A stretch of DNA of 64,000 bases from positions 1,430,501-1,494,500 of the forward strand of contig NZ_AP031575.1 in assembly GCF_040436405.1 (NCBI RefSeq). The letters are read 5' to 3'. Both the position numbers and the translations under genes were made by a program. The notes beneath the pieces are model-generated. The model searched no databases, was not told the origin of the DNA, and saw only the letters and a program-made list of their open reading frames with translations. Position 1 is the stretch's first letter, and the number at the start of each line of letters is the position of its first letter. Below, piece after piece: positions 8,124 to 17,874 of this stretch. This DNA comes from Marinomonas sp. THO17. Lineage in GTDB: Bacteria; Pseudomonadota; Gammaproteobacteria; Pseudomonadales; Marinomonadaceae.

Positions 8124-10007
8124 TTACACGATAGCACGACCATCTTCACGAGTGATGGCAATCACACTGGATAGAGGTGTGCCACCTGTCGGCCAAGTAC
8201 CACCTGGGTGCTGAATACTAACAAACATAGTCGAGTAGTCAGAACTCCATGCCGCACCTGTCACTTCACACTTAGTGGGGCCTACCATGAAACGTTTGAT
8301 TTCACCGGTTTCAGTATCACCCACCAGCATTTGGTTGTTACCTTGACCCGCAAAATCCCCTTCGTTTGAGTAGTTACCATCGGTTTGAATCCACAACAAA
8401 CCGTTACGGTCAAACTTCAAACCATCAGGTGAATTGAACATATTGTCCTTGTTCACGTTAGCAGAACCAGCATAAGCATCATCAAAGACAGCTGGATTAC
8501 CCGCCATCACAAACAAATCCCACTTGAAATCTTTTGCGGTATGATCTTCGTTCATCGGCTCCCAACGAACGATCTGCCCAAAATTGTTCTTCACTCGTGG
8601 ATTAGGGCCTTGCGCTGGCGTCTCATCGCCACCGGCATTTGGCTTCACACCACGATTTTTATTGTTGGTTAGACAGCAGTAAGCTTCTACCTTATTTGGA
8701 TTCGCCGCTACCCACTCAGGACGGTCCATAGTGGTTGCGCCTACTTTTGATGCCGCTTGACGAGTGTGAATAGCAATTTCCGCTTCGGTCATACCAGTTG
8801 TTGCAGGCGTTAACGCCAACCACTCACCACGATTATTGTCATGGAATTTGGCTACGTACAAAGTACCTTCAGCAAGTAAATCAGAATTATCCGCACCCAC
8901 TTGGTATTTGCCTTTAGATACAAAACGATATAGGAATTCTCCGCGTTCATCGTCGCCTAGATACACGACAACATGACCGTTTGCAGCAATGGCAACTTCG
9001 GCATTTTCGTGTTTAAAACGACCCAGAGCAGTACGCTTTTTAGGACGAGAAGTGGGATTCAGTGGGTCAATCTCTACCACATAACCAAAGCGATTTGGCT
9101 CATTTGGTTCTTTGGCAAGATCAAAGCGATCGTCCGCCATTTCCCACTTGTAACGACCTTCAGAAGTGCTCACACCATAACGCTTCAGCTCATCAGGCAA
9201 TTGATAATTCTCATCTGATGAAGCGAAGTAACTGTTAAAGTTTTCTTCACAGGTTAAGTAAGTACCCCAAGGTGTTTGACCTTGACCACAGTTATTCCAT
9301 GTTCCCTTAGCTAACACACCGCGAGGATCGGCCGACGTTTTCAATAAAGCGTGGCCACGGGCAGGGCCGGTAATTTCCATTTCTGTATCTGCTGTGATGC
9401 GACGATTGAACTTAGAGTCTTTGATGATGCTCCACTTACCATTGTATTGTGCAATCTCCATGATTGAGACACCGTGTGCAGCTTTACTCTTACGCACATC
9501 GTCTGCAGTCATGGTTTTACCATCTTCACGATTCGCATTCAGGGTTTTAGGATTCACGTACTCGTTGTTAACCGCTAATACAAAAACACCATTGTGATTA
9601 AAGAAGGCAAGGCCGTCATTGTTATCACCAAACGCCATTTCTTGAGAAGCGCCAGTTCCCCCAGTTGTGGTATCTAATGGCATACCTTTTGACCACAATG
9701 GATCACCCCAAGAAGCCACCACTTGCCAGGTGTAACCTTTTGGCAAAGTAATGGTATCGGCTGTTGTCGCTTTTACCATATCAAAAGCCAAACGAGATGG
9801 TTGATGATGTGCCGCCATGGCTTGCGCTGCACCAAAGGTCGATCCCATCACAAATGCACTGGCACCGACGGCGGCACCACCACTTAGAAAGCCGCGACGC
9901 GATACCATTTTGTTTGCGACTTCTTCAAATTCCACCACTTCCGGTGCTGGACGCACTAATTCATCTAACTCATCAAAACTCAGTTCTTGCTTTTGATTAA
10001 TGGTCAT
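8124..10007 (-). CDS. phoX: Tat-exported alkaline phosphatase PhoX
   Basis: A 627-residue PhoX-type phosphatase (DUF839). The Tat signal (SRRGFLSGGAAVG, about residues 33-46) is typical: PhoX is folded with metals before export to the periplasm. Family members are calcium/iron enzymes that release phosphate from many organic phosphate esters and are common in marine bacteria. Conserved stretches include NNCGQGQTPWGTYLTCEEN (about residues 238-256) and PDGLKFDRNGLLWIQTDG near 530. It is transcribed alone, with a strong terminator downstream. A triple Pho-box-like repeat lies about 175-200 bases upstream, so induction by phosphate starvation is expected. Confidence 0.95.
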   Translation of the reverse strand: MTINQKQELSFDELDELVRPAPEVVEFEEVANKMVSRRGFLSGGAAVGASAFVMGSTFGAAQAMAAHHQPSRLAFDMVKATTADTITLPKGYTWQVVASWGDPLWSKGMPLDTTTGGTGASQEMAFGDNNDGLAFFNHNGVFVLAVNNEYVNPKTLNANREDGKTMTADDVRKSKAAHGVSIMEIAQYNGKWSIIKDSKFNRRITADTEMEITGPARGHALLKTSADPRGVLAKGTWNNCGQGQTPWGTYLTCEENFNSYFASSDENYQLPDELKRYGVSTSEGRYKWEMADDRFDLAKEPNEPNRFGYVVEIDPLNPTSRPKKRTALGRFKHENAEVAIAANGHVVVYLGDDERGEFLYRFVSKGKYQVGADNSDLLAEGTLYVAKFHDNNRGEWLALTPATTGMTEAEIAIHTRQAASKVGATTMDRPEWVAANPNKVEAYCCLTNNKNRGVKPNAGGDETPAQGPNPRVKNNFGQIVRWEPMNEDHTAKDFKWDLFVMAGNPAVFDDAYAGSANVNKDNMFNSPDGLKFDRNGLLWIQTDGNYSNEGDFAGQGNNQMLVGDTETGEIKRFMVGPTKCEVTGAAWSSDYSTMFVSIQHPGGTWPTGGTPLSSVIAITREDGRAIV

Positions 10008-10180
10008 AATACTGCCCTATTACTTGTTGCTGGTCATTGGATTTTGATCATGCGTGTCACATTTCTTGCTACATAGCACGACCTAATATATTGAGATATA
10101 TAGAAAAAATGATTCCCCACACTTTCTCTTAACCTCACTCCTGCTTCAAATGAAGTTCTCAAGTACTCTAGAGATAAAAA

Positions 10181-10209
10181 GTTACACATAAATGACAATT
10201 AAATGGCAT
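10181..10209 (-). promoter_or_regulatory. Pho-box-like site upstream of phoX
   Basis: Three half sites spaced exactly 11 bp (forward GTTACAC 10181, ATGACAA 10192, ATGGCAT 10203). On the minus strand they read ATGCCAT, TTGTCAT, GTGTAAC. The central unit is a strong match; the outer two are degenerate. It lies in the 365-base gap shared with the divergent chemoreceptor gene, so it could influence either gene, though orientation favours phoX. Confidence 0.65.
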
Positions 10210-10372
10210 TATTAAAGTTGTAGTGTAAAAAGGATAAAAATTGTAAATAAACAGCACTTTTTTCAAAAATTAACAGCATAATAGGGATAGTGAAGGCGCA
10301 AATAGCTTGATGTTTTTTCTGCTTAGAAAACATATTTGCACTCTCCATATGCAAAACGATAAGGAAGTAACT

Positions 10373-12010
10373 ATGTTAAACCTCTTAAGACAAATTCCAA
10401 TAAAGCATAGGCTAATTGGCCTAGTGACTTTGTTTTCTATTGGTCTAGTTCTTGTCATGTCGCTTGCTCTAAGTGAATACAAGTCCTCCTTACTTAATGA
10501 AAAATACGCGCAGACCAAACACGTAGTTGAAACCGCTACCGGCGTACTGACCCATTTCTACTCGCTTGAACAAAGTGGCGAATTAACCAAAAGCCAAGCT
10601 CAAAAATATGCCATGGAAACCATCAAAGGGATTCGCTATGCGGGTTCAGAGTATTTTTGGATCAATGACTACAATGCCGTCATAGTGATGCACGCTGTCA
10701 AACCTGAGCTTGATGGCAAAGATCTCGCCAATCTGGAAGATCCCAATGGTAAAAAATTGTTTTCAGAATTTGTCAAAGTGGTAAAAGCCCAAGATGCGGG
10801 TTTTGTCGATTACTTGTGGCCTAAGCCCGGTAATGACCTTCCCGTTGAAAAAATTTCCTATGTTAAGGGATTTGAGCCTTGGGGCTGGATACTGGGTTCA
10901 GGTATTTACCTTGACGACGTTGACGCGCAATTTCAAGCAGGCGTCATTACATTGGGCTCCTCCAGCTTGATCGTTATTCTGCTTGCCTTACTATTGTCTG
11001 TTTTGATTTTACGTTCCATCATCTTACCTATTAGTCAGATCCAAACGGCTTTAGAAAACATTTCACATGGTTCGGGGGATTTAACCGCCCGTCTTCCAGT
11101 TTCCGGCAATGACCAACTAACCACCATTGCTACTTCGTATAACACCTTTGTAGAGCGACTTACAGATACATTGAACAAAGCTGTTAGCTTGAATAAACAA
11201 GTCGAAACTAAGAGTAAAGAACTTAAGGAAGTTGCCTTTAAGACTAAAGCCATTACGCAACAACGTGAAGGCATGTTTACCCAAATGACGGATGCCATTC
11301 GTGAAGTAGATGGCTTTAAAAACGAAGTCATTAGCAACACACAAAGTACTTTAGAATCTGCACAAGGAACTGTTGAGAAAACCCGAACTGGACAATCTTC
11401 AATTCAACAAACAGTAAAGTCCCTCGACAAGCTGTCCAATGAATTAGAAGCTGGCTTAAATACCGTGGTACAACTGGCAGAACAGTCTCAAACCATTGGT
11501 AAAGTATTAGATGTGATAAGTGAAATAGCAGAACAAACCAATCTGCTTGCTCTTAACGCGGCGATTGAGGCAGCCCGAGCAGGTGAACAGGGCCGCGGCT
11601 TTGCTGTGGTCGCCGATGAAGTTCGCGGTTTGGCCAGCCGTACTCAGGCATCAACAGACGAAATACAAGCCATGATTAATAAACTTCAAGAAGGTGCCAA
11701 GCAGGCAGAGCTGCGCATTACAGAGAGCCATCAGCAATCACAGAAAACCAATGAAGAAATCAATCTCACGGCAAAATATCTGGAAGAAATTGCCAGCTCA
11801 GCCGAAGGCATTAATCATGCTAGTCATGCGGTTATTAACAGCGTAACGTCGCAAAGTGAATTGGTACAAACCTTGAGCGAATTAAATGAAAAAGTGGCAG
11901 AACTTTCCGCACAAGCAAGTTTGCAAGTTCAGCAGAACAATCAAACTAGTGAAACCTTGGCACAAACGTCAGAAGAAACGCAGCGTGTAATGTCGACCTT
12001 TAAACTCTAA
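10373..12010 (+). CDS. Methyl-accepting chemotaxis protein with single-Cache sensor
   Basis: About 545 aa from the ATG at 10373, chosen over an upstream in-frame ATG because AAGGAAG lies at proper spacing and the protein then begins at its first membrane helix. Order: TM1 (about 13-33), periplasmic sCache_2-type domain with [14 protein letters not shown] and [15 protein letters not shown]2 (about 195-218), HAMP, and the cytoplasmic signalling domain with the conserved hairpin tip ([19 protein letters not shown]). sCache_2 domains bind small organic acids; the ligand here is unknown. It is divergent from phoX and shares its upstream region. A strong terminator follows. Confidence 0.95.
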   Translation: MLNLLRQIPIKHRLIGLVTLFSIGLVLVMSLALSEYKSSLLNEKYAQTKHVVETATGVLTHFYSLEQSGELTKSQAQKYAMETIKGIRYAGSEYFWINDYNAVIVMHAVKPELDGKDLANLEDPNGKKLFSEFVKVVKAQDAGFVDYLWPKPGNDLPVEKISYVKGFEPWGWILGSGIYLDDVDAQFQAGVITLGSSSLIVILLALLLSVLILRSIILPISQIQTALENISHGSGDLTARLPVSGNDQLTTIATSYNTFVERLTDTLNKAVSLNKQVETKSKELKEVAFKTKAITQQREGMFTQMTDAIREVDGFKNEVISNTQSTLESAQGTVEKTRTGQSSIQQTVKSLDKLSNELEAGLNTVVQLAEQSQTIGKVLDVISEIAEQTNLLALNAAIEAARAGEQGRGFAVVADEVRGLASRTQASTDEIQAMINKLQEGAKQAELRITESHQQSQKTNEEINLTAKYLEEIASSAEGINHASHAVINSVTSQSELVQTLSELNEKVAELSAQASLQVQQNNQTSETLAQTSEETQRVMSTFKL

Positions 12011-12054
12011 TAGGTGATGTTTGAGCCAATGTGCAAAGAATAAAACCATAACCT

Positions 12055-12090
12055 GTGGCCAATAGCATACGCTATTGGCCACTTTTTCTT
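12055..12090 (+). terminator. Terminator of the sCache chemoreceptor gene
   Basis: A 12-bp perfect stem (GTGGCCAATAGC / GCTATTGGCCAC) with a 4-base loop, followed by TTTTTCTT. It reaches the end of the convergent MmcQ/YjbR gene. Confidence 0.92.
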
Positions 12091-12475
12091 ATAAGCCTTG
12101 ATAAATCAAAGTTGCACCATGGCGTACTTCCAAGCCCTGACGTTGCACCTTGGTCATTCCTTTTACGACTAACGCATAGGAGTGATCGACCATTCGCTGG
12201 ATTTCACCATCTGGTAAACTGCCTTCAAAGAAAATGGAGTTCCAATGTCTTTTATTCATATGGTAAGCGGGAATAACTTCCTCAAATACATCACGCAATT
12301 CCATCGCATGATCGGGATGACACTTCAAATTCATTAAGGCTTTGCCTTGATGACGCGACAATAAAGCAAACATTTTATTCTGCACTTTGAAGACCGCCGT
12401 TTTGTCATCAAAAGGATAATCTTCTTTCGCTTCAGGTTTGGCTAACAAATAGGCCTTTAAGGCTGATAACTCCAT
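12089..12475 (-). CDS. MmcQ/YjbR family protein
   Basis: A 128-residue protein of the MmcQ/YjbR family (CyaY-like fold, sometimes called DNA-binding). Family landmarks are visible: KEDYPFDDKTAVFKVQNKMFALL at the start, LKCHPDHAMELRD in the middle and HMNKRHWNSIFFEGSLPD followed by VDHSYALVVKG. Function in the family is not firmly established. It is convergent with the chemoreceptor gene and appears monocistronic. Confidence 0.88.
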   Translation of the reverse strand: MELSALKAYLLAKPEAKEDYPFDDKTAVFKVQNKMFALLSRHQGKALMNLKCHPDHAMELRDVFEEVIPAYHMNKRHWNSIFFEGSLPDGEIQRMVDHSYALVVKGMTKVQRQGLEVRHGATLIYQGL

Positions 12476-12575
12476 CGTTTTCTCCTATGCGCTGCTAATG
12501 CGTCACCCACTTGTTAGAAAAACTGTTAAACTACTTTTCTCAATCCTCATCCAACAGTTGTCTTCAAGGGCCATC

Positions 12576-12992
12576 ATGATCATCACCTTAACCACACCCG
12601 CCATGCTGTTTCCGGCGGTATCACTCTTATTATTGGCTTATACCAATCGCTTTGTTACCTTAGCGTCCATCATACGTACTTTTGATCCAAAGCAAGAAGA
12701 TGAAAACAGTACCGAGCAAATTGCCAATTTACGCAAACGCATTTACCTGATTCGACGCATGCAAGAAGCTGGTGTCATAAGTTTTTTCTTATGTGTGATG
12801 TCCATGCTGGCAATTTATCTAGAGTACCAACAAGTCGGTAGTTATATATTTGCCGCCAGTCTGGTTTGTCTTATGTATTCTTTGTATCTGTCGGTTCGCG
12901 AAATCACCATTTCCTGTGATGCTCTTGATCTACATTTGCAACATTTCAACACCAATTTCAACCGTAAAAAGTCCAGCAAAAAATCATCATAA
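12576..12992 (+). CDS. DUF2721 membrane protein
   Basis: About 138 aa from the ATG at 12576, which follows AAGGG and begins directly at the first hydrophobic segment; the longer frame from 12498 adds an unlikely basic extension. Layout: TM1 (about residues 5-25), a charged loop with QIANLRKRIYLIRRM, then two close membrane helices and a basic tail (NRKKSSKKSS). It matches the DUF2721 inner-membrane family of unknown role. Its end overlaps the end of the convergent DUF1460 gene by six bases. Confidence 0.82.
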   Translation: MIITLTTPAMLFPAVSLLLLAYTNRFVTLASIIRTFDPKQEDENSTEQIANLRKRIYLIRRMQEAGVISFFLCVMSMLAIYLEYQQVGSYIFAASLVCLMYSLYLSVREITISCDALDLHLQHFNTNFNRKKSSKKSS

Positions 12993-13901
12993 GCGTATTT
13001 TCTGAACATTGAAGCCCTTTAAAGAAGACCCTTCAGTGTAGTGGAAAAAATAGTCTAAAAAGTCCTCATCCATCACACGTTGATGCCTCACGCTGGCGTG
13101 ACGAATGAATAACTGACCTTCTCGGCGGTATAGAAAACCCTGATGAGACACTATCATATTGGTCCCAATGATGTCTTTTAGGTGCCGGGTTGGTCGTACC
13201 ATACTGATGACACTGGGTGTGGGTATTCTGTCTAGTAAAGCTTGGTTTATCTGCCCATTTTCGCTTTTATACAAGGCCACTAGAGGCACATAAGGGAGTT
13301 GAACCTCTTTTGCTGGAATGGCCTTAGTAAGCACTCGTAACGCCTCATGTAACGACTGACAATTGTCATCACAAGTCAACTGCCCCTTCTTCAAATGCTG
13401 ATACCATGCCGCTTTATCAATCCGAGCTGAAGCATATTCTAGTGCTTGCGACGCAATTTGCGCACTCACATCTTCCAATCTAGTTTGGTTATTGGGCAGC
13501 CAGTCTAAACTCGGGAAATGATTACGGGATACAAAACTGACCTTGCCATGCTGATAACGAATATTTTTAAGCACAGAGTCAAATTCCGTCTTATTGGAGG
13601 CAAACAGTCCTGCCAATACAGTTTCCACATAGGTAGTACAATCAAACGCATCAAAGCGTACCAATGGATCTGCGTCAAAGCGCCCAAGTTGGCCTTCTCC
13701 TGAGCCCCCTGCAAGATAAGGTAACCCCATTAAACTGCCACTTAATAACTCAAAACGCTGCAGTAATGTAGCTTTTGAATCTTGCTCTATGAGTTGATAA
13801 AAATCTGCTTGCTGATGATTTTCAGGCAAATGACATAAGGCCAACGGAGTTTGACTCATCATCAAGAGAAAACAGACCATCTGAAAAATAGTTTTGCTCA
13901 T
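12987..13901 (-). CDS. DUF1460 exported protein (NlpC/P60-like amidase fold)
   Basis: About 304 aa. I place the start at the ATG 13901, which gives a normal signal peptide (MSKTIFQMVCFLLMMSQTPLALC); the longer frame to 13958 would bury it. The mature part matches DUF1460, an N-acetylmuramoyl-L-alanine amidase-like family with a papain-like fold: GLPYLAGGSGEGQLGRFDADP leads to FDCTTYVET, which holds the likely catalytic Cys, and SHQGFLYR holds the likely His. Structural homologues act on cell-wall peptides, so a periplasmic peptidoglycan role is plausible but unproven. No strong ribosome-binding site supports either start. Confidence 0.82.
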   Translation of the reverse strand: MSKTIFQMVCFLLMMSQTPLALCHLPENHQQADFYQLIEQDSKATLLQRFELLSGSLMGLPYLAGGSGEGQLGRFDADPLVRFDAFDCTTYVETVLAGLFASNKTEFDSVLKNIRYQHGKVSFVSRNHFPSLDWLPNNQTRLEDVSAQIASQALEYASARIDKAAWYQHLKKGQLTCDDNCQSLHEALRVLTKAIPAKEVQLPYVPLVALYKSENGQINQALLDRIPTPSVISMVRPTRHLKDIIGTNMIVSHQGFLYRREGQLFIRHASVRHQRVMDEDFLDYFFHYTEGSSLKGFNVQKIRL

Positions 13902-14011
13902 AAAATCTTGTGGTATTTCTTTGCAATTAGAAACAAAAGTGTACAAAAGCCTCATCAAAAAATCTCTTAGCGGTTGCTAAAATAAGCAAATAAACGTGTG
14001 AGGTACAAAAA

Positions 14012-14278
14012 ATGAAAATTCAACATCCCCCTTTTTTGTATGGTCAACAAGGACTGCAACAGACCCAAAGAAACCTGGATCAAATTTCCAAAGAAGTTGC
14101 CCAAATGTCCACTCAGAATTTTGATCGAGTACAACCCAAAGAGCTAGATGTACAACATGGCTCGCTTGCCGAAACCCTTACAGAAGCCAGACAAGTGACT
14201 CGGGACGCACAGTCTAACGCTCAAGTATTAGATGATGCGAACCAAAACCTTGGACGCATTATCGATATCAGCGTGTAG
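14012..14278 (+). CDS. Small conserved-looking hypothetical protein
   Basis: An 88-residue soluble, helical, glutamine-rich protein starting at an ATG shortly after GTGAGG. I do not recognise a named family. The C-terminal pattern (ARQVTRDAQSNAQVLDDANQNLGRIID) has the heptad-like spacing of Ala, Val and Leu seen in helical C-termini of flagellar rod/hook-type proteins, but that is a weak resemblance. It overlaps the end of the convergent thioredoxin-like gene by 11 bases. Confidence 0.6.
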   Translation: MKIQHPPFLYGQQGLQQTQRNLDQISKEVAQMSTQNFDRVQPKELDVQHGSLAETLTEARQVTRDAQSNAQVLDDANQNLGRIIDISV

Positions 14279-14648
14279 AGGGATGTGTGCCCAGTAAAGA
14301 ATCCAGTTCATTAAGTTCATTTTGTTGGGTCACTCTTACCCACCTGTTTACTTCGTTACCATCCTTCAAGAGGATAAAGGTAGGCCATAAAGTAACTTTA
14401 AACTGGCGCCCCAGCTTTTTGCCTTTTCCGTCGTACACCTTAATATGTGGCAAAGTCGGATGTGCCATTAATAGGCTTTGAATAACGGTACTAGCCGCCT
14501 GACAATGGCCGCACCAAGGTGCACCGAACTCCAACAAGACGAAACCGGATTGCCCCTTCACTTCTTCAAGGCTTGGCGCCAATTCAGCGTACTCTTGATT
14601 AAATCCCAACTGCATGGCTTGCAAAATATGCACCTCGTATGTATTCAA
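14268..14648 (-). CDS. Thioredoxin-family protein
   Basis: A 126-residue thioredoxin-fold protein with active site WCGHC in FGAPWCGHCQAAS (about residues 44-48), the cis-proline segment LWPTFILLKDG and a terminal helix. The CGHC site differs from thioredoxin's CGPC and is more common in oxidising or isomerase-type proteins. There is no signal peptide, so it should work in the cytoplasm. The N-terminal 30 residues (MNTYEVHILQAMQLGF...) are an extension outside the fold core. Partners are unknown. Confidence 0.88.
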   Translation of the reverse strand: MNTYEVHILQAMQLGFNQEYAELAPSLEEVKGQSGFVLLEFGAPWCGHCQAASTVIQSLLMAHPTLPHIKVYDGKGKKLGRQFKVTLWPTFILLKDGNEVNRWVRVTQQNELNELDSLLGTHPSTR

Positions 14649-14683
14649 TCAATTGGACTTTCTGTTATGCCAGATGTTGCTAA

Positions 14684-14715
14684 AAAAGGAAACGCTATCA
14701 CAGCCGCTTCCTTTT
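14684..14715 (-). terminator. Likely terminator of the 4HB chemoreceptor gene
   Basis: An imperfect stem (AAAAGGAAGCG / CGTTTCCTTTT on the minus strand) with a 10-base loop and a terminal T-run. It lies between the chemoreceptor stop at 14807 and the thioredoxin-like gene. Confidence 0.55.
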
Positions 14716-14806
14716 GCTTGATACTTTAAAGATAAGATATTCTGGTTGTAAGATCAGCCTTTAAACTCTTTTTCTCATTAGAGCAAAGCCCAGAAATCGA
14801 ATCGCC

Positions 14807-16426
14807 TTATACTTTAAACTTCACCACTAATTCGTTCAGATTAACAGCCAAACGCGTCAGTTCTGCCGTATTGGCATTGGTTTCATTGGCACCGTTCACC
14901 GTTTGTGAAGACAAATCACTGATGGTCGCAATATTATCATCAACTTCTCTTGTTGCAGTAGATTGTTGTTCTGCAGCGCTGGCAATAATATGATTACTAT
15001 CACTAATCGCAGCAATGCGACTGGTAATTTGTTCTAATGCTGTCGCCGCTTCTGCAGCCACATGCTGTGCTTGATCCGTTTTCATGGTGGCATTTTGCAT
15101 AGCCGTCACGGCAGCATTCGCTGACGATTGAACTTCACGCACCATGGTTTCAATTTCTTCGGTTGATTCTTGAGTTCGATGAGCAAGGCTGCGAACTTCA
15201 TCAGCCACTACCGCAAAACCTCGCCCAGCCTCACCCGCTCGGGCCGCTTCAATTGCAGCATTAAGTGCCAATAAATTGGTTTGTTCCGCCACTGCACGAA
15301 TCACATCTAAAATTTGCCCAATGGAAGTCACTTGCTCCGCCAATTGGTTTATCACGCCAGTGCTGGATTGCATTTCATGACTCATATCCACAATCACCTT
15401 AGTCGTTTCACTGACTTTTTGCTTGCCCTCTGAAGCCAATCGAGAAGACTCAATAGAATCTTGTGACGTTGTTTGAGCGGTTCTCGCCACCTCATCAATC
15501 GCGGAACTCATCTGATTGATGGCCGCTGCAGCTTGTTGAATTTCATTACTCTGTAATTGCAAACCTTGAGTAGAATTATCCGTTACAGAATTCAGCTCTT
15601 CAGCAGCAGATGCCAATTGGCTGGAGGATTTGCCAATATGAAGGATGGCTGAACGTAAGTTGGTTTGCATCAGCATCAAGGCTTTGCTCAGTCTGGTAAC
15701 TTCATCATTACCCTCAAGTACGACTGATTGTGTCAAATCGCCTTCAGCAATCACTTCAGCAGAATGCATCGCCATTTGCAGTGGTCGATTAATACTTTTT
15801 GCTAATAATATTGCAATCGTCACAGCAAACAGAACCGCTAAAGCCACAATAATATTAATTAACACAAAACTCGCCTGAAATTCCTGTAGCCCTTCATCAC
15901 TCGCTTGATCAGCAATACGACGATTTTCGGCAACGATGGCTTTAAGAGCTTTCACCATCTTATCTGCCGCTAAATTCATCTTAGGAATCAAGGTATCAAG
16001 ACTGGTTGTATCACTCATCATTACCAACTCAGACACTTGTCGTTGTAGCACAAAATAGTCTTTTTCTAGATCAAGAAAGTCCTCAAATAACTTACGTTCA
16101 CTCTCTACTTGAATATGTGCTTTATACTCTTGCTGATATTGCTCAACTTCTTGTTTAATCTGCCGTAAAGTTGCAAAAGTGTTATTCTTACTCTGTTCAT
16201 CATTGTCATTTAAGAGGCGTAATGTAAAAATTCTCACCCGCATTAAATTGCTGTTCATATCACCTAGACTGGAAATCGCCGACAGAATGTCCCCTTCAAT
16301 CACTTCCGTTTTGGCGCGTATGTCTTTCATGGTGGCTATAGCCACCCCACCCAATATGATCAGTAACAACAATATCACTGAAAAAGCAGCAAACAATCGT
16401 GACCCTATATTCATTTTTCTCAGCAT
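14807..16426 (-). CDS. Methyl-accepting chemotaxis protein with four-helix-bundle sensor
   Basis: About 539 aa from the ATG at 16426, chosen because AAGAAGG stands at proper distance and the protein then starts [15 protein letters not shown], just before TM1. Order: TM1 (about 10-32), a helical periplasmic domain of about 150 residues of the 4HB_MCP type, TM2 (about 190-212), HAMP, then the signalling domain with the conserved tip ([19 protein letters not shown]). The ligand is unknown. It is monocistronic, and upstream lies a decayed EAL-domain gene in the same orientation. Confidence 0.94.
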   Translation of the reverse strand: MLRKMNIGSRLFAAFSVILLLLIILGGVAIATMKDIRAKTEVIEGDILSAISSLGDMNSNLMRVRIFTLRLLNDNDEQSKNNTFATLRQIKQEVEQYQQEYKAHIQVESERKLFEDFLDLEKDYFVLQRQVSELVMMSDTTSLDTLIPKMNLAADKMVKALKAIVAENRRIADQASDEGLQEFQASFVLINIIVALAVLFAVTIAILLAKSINRPLQMAMHSAEVIAEGDLTQSVVLEGNDEVTRLSKALMLMQTNLRSAILHIGKSSSQLASAAEELNSVTDNSTQGLQLQSNEIQQAAAAINQMSSAIDEVARTAQTTSQDSIESSRLASEGKQKVSETTKVIVDMSHEMQSSTGVINQLAEQVTSIGQILDVIRAVAEQTNLLALNAAIEAARAGEAGRGFAVVADEVRSLAHRTQESTEEIETMVREVQSSANAAVTAMQNATMKTDQAQHVAAEAATALEQITSRIAAISDSNHIIASAAEQQSTATREVDDNIATISDLSSQTVNGANETNANTAELTRLAVNLNELVVKFKV

Positions 16427-16581
16427 TTCATTTTCCTTCTTGCAGATTAAAAATGATTCCAAAGCGACAAATAAATTCACCGGCAAGCCCTAATTGAAGG
16501 CCAACCGGCGCACGTAAAAAGTCTAACCAGAAGTATTTCTGACCAAAGACACCAAATCATCTTATGACAATGATTTGCTTC

Positions 16582-16915
16582 TTAACTTAGGAATTCAGAG
16601 GTTCTCGCCTTTATCCAATGCTCAAGATCGCCAAAAGATAAAGGCGGAGAATAGAAAAAGCCTTGAACGACGCAATAACCCAGAGCCACTCACTCGGCCA
16701 ATTGCTTATGAGTTTTAACCCTTTCAGTAAATGGCGTGACATCTAATGTTTGCGCTAGGCTTATTATTATTTGAATAAGATTGATCGATATTTCATTCGG
16801 GAGCTTCTGAACAAAGTATCGATCTAATTTAAAGTTGATAAACCAGATTTAACTTATTTTTGATCAAATCTTGCTGTAGCAAGTGAGTCATAGTAGGACG
16901 TCTAAAAAAACCTTG
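16582..16915 (-). pseudogene. Decayed remnant of an EAL-domain c-di-GMP phosphodiesterase
   Basis: Translating the minus strand gives pieces of an EAL domain in broken frames. About 16910-16850 reads TMTHLLQQDLIKNKLNLVYQ, the usual start of an EAL domain. In another frame from about 16848 come FKLDRYFVQKLPNE and SLAQTLDVTPFTERV, and after an in-frame TGA (near 16705) come GYCVVQGFFYSPPLSF and a C-terminal tail ending at 16582. Typical EAL domains have xKIDxxFV...L and GYxxQGFxxSxPL at these places. The E(A/V)L signature and most of the middle are missing, so there is an internal deletion as well as a frameshift and a stop. Non-functional. Confidence 0.75.
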
Positions 16916-17439
16916 TCGACTTCTATAAAGTTGTCATTCTGAATTGAAACTAAAATGTTCCTTTTCGGCAATCTGTATCCATTCTGTACTCAATTTTACC
17001 GAAAGACTCAGCATGACATTCAACTCCAACAAAAACGAAATGGCTTTCTTACATATGCTTTTCAATTACATTTAAAAAAAGTATCTTGTTTCTCTGAAGA
17101 CCAAAAGCAATTGATAAAAAATTTTATAATCCTGTTATAACAACGAGTTAGAAGAATATTTTAAACAAAAGAGTTGCATGAAATGAGCGAAAAATTTGCA
17201 TCTAGTAAGAAGAATAAAGCACCATCTTGATCTAACTCACGCCAATCATGCTTAATGCTCCAAAAACCTGTTTCCATAAGCCATTCCCTGCTTTACGAAT
17301 TGAAAACGTTGATATTGCAATACCCTTATTTGTCATACAGACAAAACCGCAGGCAAATATTGCCAAAAAGGCAACCAGAGTCAAATAAATTGCCTCACAG
17401 GTTTTGTCGTTTCTGTCAGTCCAAAAGGATAATCTCGTC
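16916..17439. other. AT-rich region upstream of the XRE regulator
   Basis: About 520 bases between the EAL remnant and the XRE gene. The only open frame (16955-17140, 61 codons) matches nothing I recognise, and I see no clear RNA gene. It presumably carries the XRE gene promoter. Confidence 0.4.
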
Positions 17440-17853
17440 ATGAAGATTGGACAGGTTATCAAAGTCTTACGCTTACAACGTAAAATGACTCAGGAACAAA
17501 TCGCACTGGAAGCAGATATGGCCACCAGCAATGTGTCACGTATAGAAAAAGGTTTGCGCCAACCATCACAAAAAGTGCTTTGGAAACTGGCAAAAGCACT
17601 CAATACCAAACCCTCGATTATCTACGCTGCCAGCGAACAAGCTCCAGGTGATATCGTAAACTTCCTACTCAATGCACAAAATACTCCAAGCGAAAAAAGC
17701 CCTTTTCCCAAACCTAATGAAAAAAAGTGTGGCGACATTATTATCAGTAAAGACGCCCAGCTCATTTTAAAACTTTACAGTGAACTCACACCTAACAATA
17801 AATCACTCTTATTGGAACAATTAAAAACCCTTCATAAATGGCAAGACAAGTAG
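17440..17853 (+). CDS. XRE-family helix-turn-helix regulator
   Basis: About 137 aa from the ATG at 17440, chosen because AAAAGGA precedes it and the protein then begins MKIGQVIKVLR, the first helix of the domain. The HTH_3 domain spans about residues 5-60 (MTQEQIALEADMATSNVSRI as recognition region). The C-terminal half is polar with a helical tail (SELTPNNKSLLLEQLKTL) resembling phage-repressor-like regulators, but there is no peptidase domain. Its target is unknown. It is convergent with the exported amidohydrolase gene. Confidence 0.88.
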   Translation: MKIGQVIKVLRLQRKMTQEQIALEADMATSNVSRIEKGLRQPSQKVLWKLAKALNTKPSIIYAASEQAPGDIVNFLLNAQNTPSEKSPFPKPNEKKCGDIIISKDAQLILKLYSELTPNNKSLLLEQLKTLHKWQDK

Positions 17854-17874
17854 GTCTCATGATTGTTAAGGAAG

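Noticed and set aside
16955-17140. A 61-codon reading frame in the gap upstream of the XRE gene
   Set aside because: No known similarity, and the flanking region is a decayed gene; nothing supports translation.
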